Positions 1 through 3,754 of a DNA stretch of 6,699 nt are shown one piece after another; the first letter of the stretch is position 1, and every line of letters starts with the position of its first letter. Position numbers and translations under genes: made by a program. The notes beneath the pieces are model-generated. The model was not told where the DNA came from. It saw nothing but the letters and a program-made list of their open reading frames with translations, and searched no databases. The stretch comes from an uncultured Lachnospiraceae bacterium (lineage in GTDB: Bacteria > Bacillota_A > Clostridia > Lachnospirales > Lachnospiraceae): the NCBI GenBank assembly GCA_946613735.1, contig CAMOFS010000089.1, forward strand, positions 1-6,699, written 5' to 3'.

Positions 1-1254
1 ATCAAGCTTGCCGCCTGCATAGTCTGCAAATACCTGGCATGTCTCGTTCTGAAGGCCATCCTTTTTAAGCATGGTGTGCCATCCGGAGTAGTTGCCTGCT
101 GTGATGTACTCGTTCATGCTCTTGAAGAAAGGATTGGTTGCCTCATACTTACAATCATCAAAAGGTGATACCAGACCAGCCTGGTTTACAAGGATATCCT
201 GAGCAGAATCGCCTGCGCACCAGTTAAAGAATGCCTTTGCGCCTTCAACGTTACCGTCCTTGTATGCAACCCAGTATGAAGGAGGGCCTGCGATGATGGT
301 GTTGATACCATCCTCGAAAGCGTAGGGAGCAAAGCCCATCTCAAAGCCCTTGTCCTCTGTTACACACCAGTTACCCTGGGTGATGAATGCGTACTTCTGA
401 TCAACAAAGCCTGCAACCTGCTGGTCATAGGTTCCTGTTGTAAGAAGGTCGGGATCTGAATACTGGTTCATCATGCCTACGAACTCAGCGAAGTGGAGCA
501 TACGATCTGTGTCGATCTGTCCGCCGTCGTTAAGAAGGTCGATGTATGTAGTATCATCAGCCTTGAGACCTGCGTCAAGGTACTGACCGAATACGTGTGT
601 ACCTGATGACCATCCAAGGTCAGCGGGCTCTGCACACCAGCCGAATACTGCTGTAAGACCGAGATCAGCCTTCTGTGAATCGATCTTCTCTACTGCTTCC
701 TTCCATGCTGCGGGACTTGTAAGTGTAGAAGGATCAACTCCTGCCTTGTCAAGGATGTCCTTGTTGTAGCCGAGTGCTGTAGCCTCTACTGTGTAAGGGA
801 AGCCGATGGTTCCCATGGAATCATTTACAAGCTCAAAGCCTGTCTTTTCTGTCCACTCCTCACCTGCAAGATCTGCAAGCATGCCATCCCAGTTAGCTGC
901 CTGGTTAGCCTCGATAACGAAAATGTCGGGCACATTGTCTGCCTGATACATCTTCTTAAGCTCATCACCGGCACTGGTGTTACCACCGATGGTCTCAACA
1001 ATAAGCTCATTACCTGTCTCTTCCTTATACTTAGCTGCAAGAGCCTGCATCTGTTCATCGATCTCAGGCTTACCATTCAACAGACGAACTGCTCCGCCTG
1101 CATCTGATGAGCTGCCTGCATCTGATGAGCTTGTAGCCTCACCGCTGTCGCTGCTGCCTGAGTTGTCTGAGCCTCCTGTGCTGCCGCCTCCGCATGCTGC
1201 CAGGCCAAATACCATGGCAGTTGCAAGTACAAGTGCAAGTACCTTTTTCTTCAT
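1..1254 (-). CDS. Carbohydrate ABC transporter substrate-binding lipoprotein (3' end outside window)
   Basis: Extracellular solute-binding protein, probably of the carbohydrate uptake (CUT1) type, which captures a sugar outside the membrane and hands it to an ABC permease. The start ATG at 1254-1252 has a strong GGAGGG site (1267-1262) seven bases upstream. Residues 1-20 form a signal peptide (MKKK, hydrophobic core) ending in the lipobox L18-A19-A20-C21, so the mature protein should be a lipoprotein anchored through Cys21. Residues 22-55 are a Gly/Ser/Asp-rich linker. The folded domain follows, with features common in sugar-binding proteins: VPDIFVIEANQ near 108-118, an FPYTVEATALGYNKDIL segment at 152-168, and an ITQGNW segment at 281-286. 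418 residues are present without a stop; the family length suggests only a short C-terminal tail is missing. It follows the LacI-type regulator by 75 bases on the same strand, the usual sugar-operon arrangement. Codons are strongly biased (mostly AAG Lys, CTT Leu, GCA Ala), which fits high expression. The actual substrate cannot be read from the sequence. Confidence 0.93.
   Translation of the reverse strand, partial: MKKKVLALVLATAMVFGLAACGGGSTGGSDNSGSSDSGEATSSSDAGSSSDAGGAVRLLNGKPEIDEQMQALAAKYKEETGNELIVETIGGNTSAGDELKKMYQADNVPDIFVIEANQAANWDGMLADLAGEEWTEKTGFELVNDSMGTIGFPYTVEATALGYNKDILDKAGVDPSTLTSPAAWKEAVEKIDSQKADLGLTAVFGWCAEPADLGWSSGTHVFGQYLDAGLKADDTTYIDLLNDGGQIDTDRMLHFAEFVGMMNQYSDPDLLTTGTYDQQVAGFVDQKYAFITQGNWCVTEDKGFEMGFAPYAFEDGINTIIAGPPSYWVAYKDGNVEGAKAFFNWCAGDSAQDILVNQAGLVSPFDDCKYEATNPFFKSMNEYITAGNYSGWHTMLKKDGLQNETCQVFADYAGGKLD
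1096..1131 (-). repeat. Perfect 18-bp tandem duplication in the lipoprotein linker
   Basis: Two identical, adjacent 18-base units (1096-1113 and 1114-1131). In the reading frame of the lipoprotein each encodes Ser-Ser-Ser-Asp-Ala-Gly, giving residues 42-47 and 48-53. The repeat lies in the low-complexity linker between the lipid-modified cysteine and the folded domain. It looks like a recent in-frame slippage duplication that only changes linker length. Confidence 0.9.
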
Positions 1255-1329
1255 TAGATTTCCCTCCTTAGAATTGGTTATGTTATATGTTTTAAAAGCA
1301 CTGCTTTGTGCTATAAAAACCTTAGTCTG
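1255..1329 (-). promoter_or_regulatory. Intergenic leader between lacI-type gene and lipoprotein gene
   Basis: A 75-base gap. It holds the strong ribosome site of the lipoprotein gene (1262-1267). It also contains a small inverted repeat, AGCAC (1297-1301) and GTGCT (1308-1312), with a 6-base loop. Read on the minus strand this is followed by four T, so it could be a weak hairpin or attenuator. A TATAAC hexamer at 1287-1282 could act as a -10 box, but I see no -35 partner. No copy of the CGGAAACGTTTCCG operator is present. The simplest reading is that the lipoprotein gene is transcribed from the promoter upstream of the regulator, with possible processing or partial termination here. Confidence 0.35.
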
Positions 1330-2361
1330 TCAGCTTAGATCCTTTACCGAGTCCCTCTCCAAAAGCTTTGCCTTAAGGACCAGCTGCTCGTTGCCTTCCC
1401 TGCCTTCTATCTTTTCCGAAAGGATCCTCACCGTCTCCACCACCATTTCATCCCGAGGCTGGTGCATGGTAGTAATGGGTGGCTCTATATAATCGCCCAG
1501 CTCTATACCGTCAAAACCCACTACCGAAATGTCGTCGGGGATCTTCCTTCCCGAATCGTATATCGCTCTGTAGGCACCTATGGCTGTCAGATCCGATACA
1601 CAGAAGATCGCGGTAAAATCGATGTTCTTTTCCAAAAGCTCCTTACACACCGCGTATCCGTTCTTGGCTGTAAATTCTTCAAGGTTCTTTTTCATGTGGC
1701 AGATGAGCCTCTCATCTATGGGAAGTCCAGCTGCCTCAAGGGCCTGCTTGTAGCCCTTCAGCCTTCCGGCTCCGGTGGCCCGGTCTCCCTCCACACCGGC
1801 GATAATGGCGATACGCTCGTGTCCCTTTTTTATCAGGTACTCCACTATGTGCCTGCCTTCCTTGACGTCATCTATACCTACTGAAGGCGAATCGCTCTTG
1901 GGAAGGTCTATGTCCTGGTACACTGTGCAAAACACATAGGGTACCGGAATATCGGAAAGCCTCATCTTGGAAGGATCGATCCAGCCGCCCAAAAAGATAA
2001 TGCCCTTAAGCCTCTTTTCCTTTACCAGGCGGATCCCCTCGGCCACTATGTCCTGGGTATCCTTTACCGAGTGGAGCAGGTAATCATACCCTCTGTTTTC
2101 AAGCTCCGTCTGGAACATGCCGTACATCGCCGAAAAGAAGATGTTGGAGACGCTGTATACCAAAACCGCTACCGTGTTGGTCTCAGCCGCGCCTAAGTTC
2201 CTTGCGCTGGTGTTGGGAACGTAGTGATATTTTTTTGCTGTCTCTAATATCCTCTCCCTGGTCTCCTCACTGATCCCGCTGTCATTATTTATAGCTCTGG
2301 AAACTGTGGAAACACCGACCTTACATATCCTGGCTATATCCTTGATAGTAACATTTTTCAT
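1330..2361 (-). CDS. LacI/GalR-family transcriptional regulator
   Basis: 343-residue DNA-binding sugar-responsive repressor of normal family length. Residues 4-24 (TIKDIARICKVGVSTVSRAI) form the N-terminal helix-turn-helix, with recognition helix about 17-25. Residues 50-60 (NTSARNLGAAE) form the hinge helix, with the expected Leu56 minor-groove lever. The rest is a periplasmic-binding-protein-like ligand and dimer domain, including VGIDDVKEGR (161-170), GHERIAIIAG (180-189), CVSDLTAIGAYRAI (254-267) and PDDISVVGFDGIELG (275-289). I chose ATG 2361 because the protein then begins in the standard family way, with GGGAA five bases upstream. An open frame extends back to 2421, but that lies upstream of the predicted transcription start. 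Three operator-like palindromes precede the gene, so negative autoregulation is likely. The adjacent sugar-binding lipoprotein suggests it controls that sugar's uptake; the inducer is unknown. Confidence 0.95.
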   Translation of the reverse strand: MKNVTIKDIARICKVGVSTVSRAINNDSGISEETRERILETAKKYHYVPNTSARNLGAAETNTVAVLVYSVSNIFFSAMYGMFQTELENRGYDYLLHSVKDTQDIVAEGIRLVKEKRLKGIIFLGGWIDPSKMRLSDIPVPYVFCTVYQDIDLPKSDSPSVGIDDVKEGRHIVEYLIKKGHERIAIIAGVEGDRATGAGRLKGYKQALEAAGLPIDERLICHMKKNLEEFTAKNGYAVCKELLEKNIDFTAIFCVSDLTAIGAYRAIYDSGRKIPDDISVVGFDGIELGDYIEPPITTMHQPRDEMVVETVRILSEKIEGREGNEQLVLKAKLLERDSVKDLS

Positions 2362-2388
2362 CAGTGTTCCCATCCCTTCAACTGATTT

Positions 2389-2404
2389 TCGGAAACGTTT
2401 CCGA
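2389..2404. promoter_or_regulatory. Operator O1, perfect 16-bp LacI-type palindrome at the transcription start
   Basis: TCGGAAACGTTTCCGA is a perfect 16-bp palindrome with the central CG step typical of LacI/GalR-family operators. It covers about +1 to +16 relative to the start predicted from the TATTAT box at 2417-2412. A bound repressor would block initiation or early elongation. The natural candidate binder is the LacI-family protein encoded immediately downstream. Confidence 0.88.
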
Positions 2405-2411
2405 CAAAAGC

Positions 2412-2440
2412 ATAATAACACGGAAACGTTTCCGGTGCAA
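2412..2440 (-). promoter_or_regulatory. Sigma-A type promoter of the lacI-type gene
   Basis: On the minus strand, TTGCAC (2440-2435) and TATTAT (2417-2412) are separated by exactly 17 bases, close to the housekeeping consensus. The predicted start is near 2405, giving a leader of about 44 bases before ATG 2361. The spacer holds a complete operator (2421-2434) and O1 overlaps the start, so RNA polymerase and repressor would compete directly. Confidence 0.8.
2421..2434. promoter_or_regulatory. Operator O2, perfect 14-bp palindrome in the promoter spacer
   Basis: CGGAAACGTTTCCG, identical to the core of O1, sits entirely between the -35 and -10 boxes. Its centre is 31 bp from that of O1, about three helical turns, so two repressor dimers could bind on the same DNA face. 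Occupancy should exclude RNA polymerase. Confidence 0.88.
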
Positions 2441-2465
2441 GTCTAAATTTGTTGAAAACTTGCAC
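2435..2465. repeat. 8-bp inverted repeat filling the gap between operators O2 and O3
   Basis: GTGCAAGT (2435-2442) and ACTTGCAC (2458-2465) are perfect inverted copies with a 15-base AT-rich spacer. The arms abut O2 and O3 exactly. The left arm contains the -35 box of the lacI-type promoter; the right arm is its mirror image. It lies upstream of the predicted transcription start, so it would act as DNA rather than as an RNA hairpin of this transcript. Confidence 0.75.
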
Positions 2466-2479
2466 AAGAAACGTTTCCG
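2466..2479. promoter_or_regulatory. Operator O3, upstream copy matching 12 of 14 bases
   Basis: AAGAAACGTTTCCG differs from CGGAAACGTTTCCG only in the first two bases. One half-site is intact and the central GAAACGTTTC is palindromic. Its centre lies 45 bp upstream of that of O2 and about 68 bp upstream of the predicted start, a position suited to an auxiliary operator. Confidence 0.75.
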
Positions 2480-2549
2480 TAATTTGTGAGAATCTCATAA
2501 TCTCCCTATTTCTTCACCACGTCCCCCGTATACCCGGAGGGCAAGAAAA
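2480..2549. other. Remaining intergenic DNA after the alaX-type gene
   Basis: This stretch between the end of the tRNA-editing gene and the operator module holds no open frame of note. It has a short GC-rich hairpin (2523-2540, six pairs with one wobble, loop of six) without a T-run, so it is not a convincing intrinsic terminator. It also has a small inverted repeat TGAGA/TCTCA around 2487-2497. I see no good terminator for the upstream operon here, so some read-through into the regulator is possible. Confidence 0.4.
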
Positions 2550-3740
2550 TCAGAGACTAATGTAGTTTTCGATCACGGCGCGGTGGGCATCTATATGGCC
2601 CTGAATCATCTGTGACTTGCCGCCGCATTTAGCCTGGAACTTTTCCCGCAGGAAACGTGCCATATCATTGCAGTCCAGATCGCGGCTTCCGATGATAAAA
2701 GAATAACCGGTATCATCGTTGCCGTTGAAAATACCGCAGTACCCATCATGGGAAGCAGTTAGCTCATTGACCGTGTTCCTGACGGAGGCTGAGTCCACTC
2801 CGTCAGTAAATAGCATGGGTGATACGGCATCTGCCGCTATCCCCGATATCTGAACCAAAAGCATCCTCCTGTTGGCCTCACCCAGGGCATATCTGGCCTC
2901 GTCCCTCTCTTCCTTGATACGCTTGACCGCCTCCGCAGTCTCGTACATGGGAGCCGAGGTAATATGGGAAATATCCCGCAGATGATGTCTTACTATACGG
3001 TAGTCCAAAAGTGCCCTGAAGCCACACAGGATGGACAGGCGCACTCCACCCTTATAGCTTTGGATATCCATCACCTTAAAAAGCCCGACCTCCCCGGTGT
3101 TTTTAACGTGGGGAGCACAACAGGCGCATTCGTCCACACCTGGGATAGACACGATACGGATGGCACCCTTCAACTCCTTTTTACATCTATAGTCCAAAGT
3201 TGCCAGGGTCTCATCATCCGGATAAGAGGCACTCACTGGTATCTGCTGCATTATGACCCGGTTAGTCTCCCACTCCAGGTCCCTTACGTCATCCTCAGTC
3301 AGGGGCCCGTTATAGTCCATTGTGACAATGGAGTCCGACAGGTGAAAGCCCACATTGTCATATCCAAAGCTCCTGTGCACCAGCCCGGAAAAGATATGCT
3401 CTCCGGTATGCTGCTGCATGTTGGAAAAACGATGAGGCCAGTCGATCTCGCCGGCCACCTCGTCGCCGGCTTTCATAGGAGCTTCTTCATCTATGGGTAC
3501 GGATATGGTATGGATGATCACCTCATTTTTTATCTGCACATCCACCACAGGATAGCCGCCGAGAGTGCCCTTGTCGGGAGTCTGGCCTCCTTCCTCCGGA
3601 AAGAAAAGAGTCTGATCCAGAACCACATCATACTTAAAGGTCTCCGCAGCCTCCGTAGCCGCCGGATACTTCTCGCAGGACACCACAGTTCCAGTGAATT
3701 TTTTCAGATATGCGTCTTCATCATATAATTTTTGTGTCAT
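2550..3740 (-). CDS. Alanyl-tRNA editing protein, long AlaX type with DHHA1-like C-terminus
   Basis: A free-standing 396-residue homologue of the editing half of alanyl-tRNA synthetase, acting in the cytoplasm. In this family the enzyme hydrolyses mischarged tRNA-Ala carrying serine or glycine. The N-terminal part (about 1-100) carries FFPEEGGQ (46-53), a variant of FYPEGGGQ. The catalytic zinc site is visible as H111-x3-H115 (QQHTGEHIFSG) and C207-x3-H211, followed by the VKNTGEVGLFKV stretch (212-223). Residues about 266-295 form a charged coiled-coil-like helix, and the C-terminal domain ends in KCGGKSQMIQGH (371-382), the glycine-rich DHHA1 signature. No aminoacylation domain is present, so it cannot be a synthetase. 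ATG 3740 has GGAGG six bases upstream, and only 14 bases separate it from the stop of the preceding permease-kinase gene, so the two are probably one operon. Confidence 0.92.
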   Translation of the reverse strand: MTQKLYDEDAYLKKFTGTVVSCEKYPAATEAAETFKYDVVLDQTLFFPEEGGQTPDKGTLGGYPVVDVQIKNEVIIHTISVPIDEEAPMKAGDEVAGEIDWPHRFSNMQQHTGEHIFSGLVHRSFGYDNVGFHLSDSIVTMDYNGPLTEDDVRDLEWETNRVIMQQIPVSASYPDDETLATLDYRCKKELKGAIRIVSIPGVDECACCAPHVKNTGEVGLFKVMDIQSYKGGVRLSILCGFRALLDYRIVRHHLRDISHITSAPMYETAEAVKRIKEERDEARYALGEANRRMLLVQISGIAADAVSPMLFTDGVDSASVRNTVNELTASHDGYCGIFNGNDDTGYSFIIGSRDLDCNDMARFLREKFQAKCGGKSQMIQGHIDAHRAVIENYISL

Positions 3741-3754
3741 AAGTCGCCTCCATT

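Noticed and set aside
977..1884. Two plus-strand open frames opposite the lipoprotein and regulator genes
   Set aside because: They overlap clearly coding minus-strand sequence, have low-complexity or unrecognisable translations, and have no promoter or ribosome site of their own.
2362..2421. N-terminal extension of the LacI-type protein from an ATG at 2421
   Set aside because: This start lies upstream of the predicted transcription start near 2405 and inside operator O2. The extra residues do not resemble the family N-terminus, while ATG 2361 gives a standard one.
2523..2540. GC-rich hairpin as terminator of the tRNA-editing operon
   Set aside because: The stem is only six pairs with a wobble and no T-run follows on the minus strand.
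2964..3728. Open frame of 254 codons on the plus strand
   Set aside because: It is antisense to the alanyl-tRNA editing gene, whose zinc site and DHHA1 signature are intact. The length reflects the codon pattern of the real gene.
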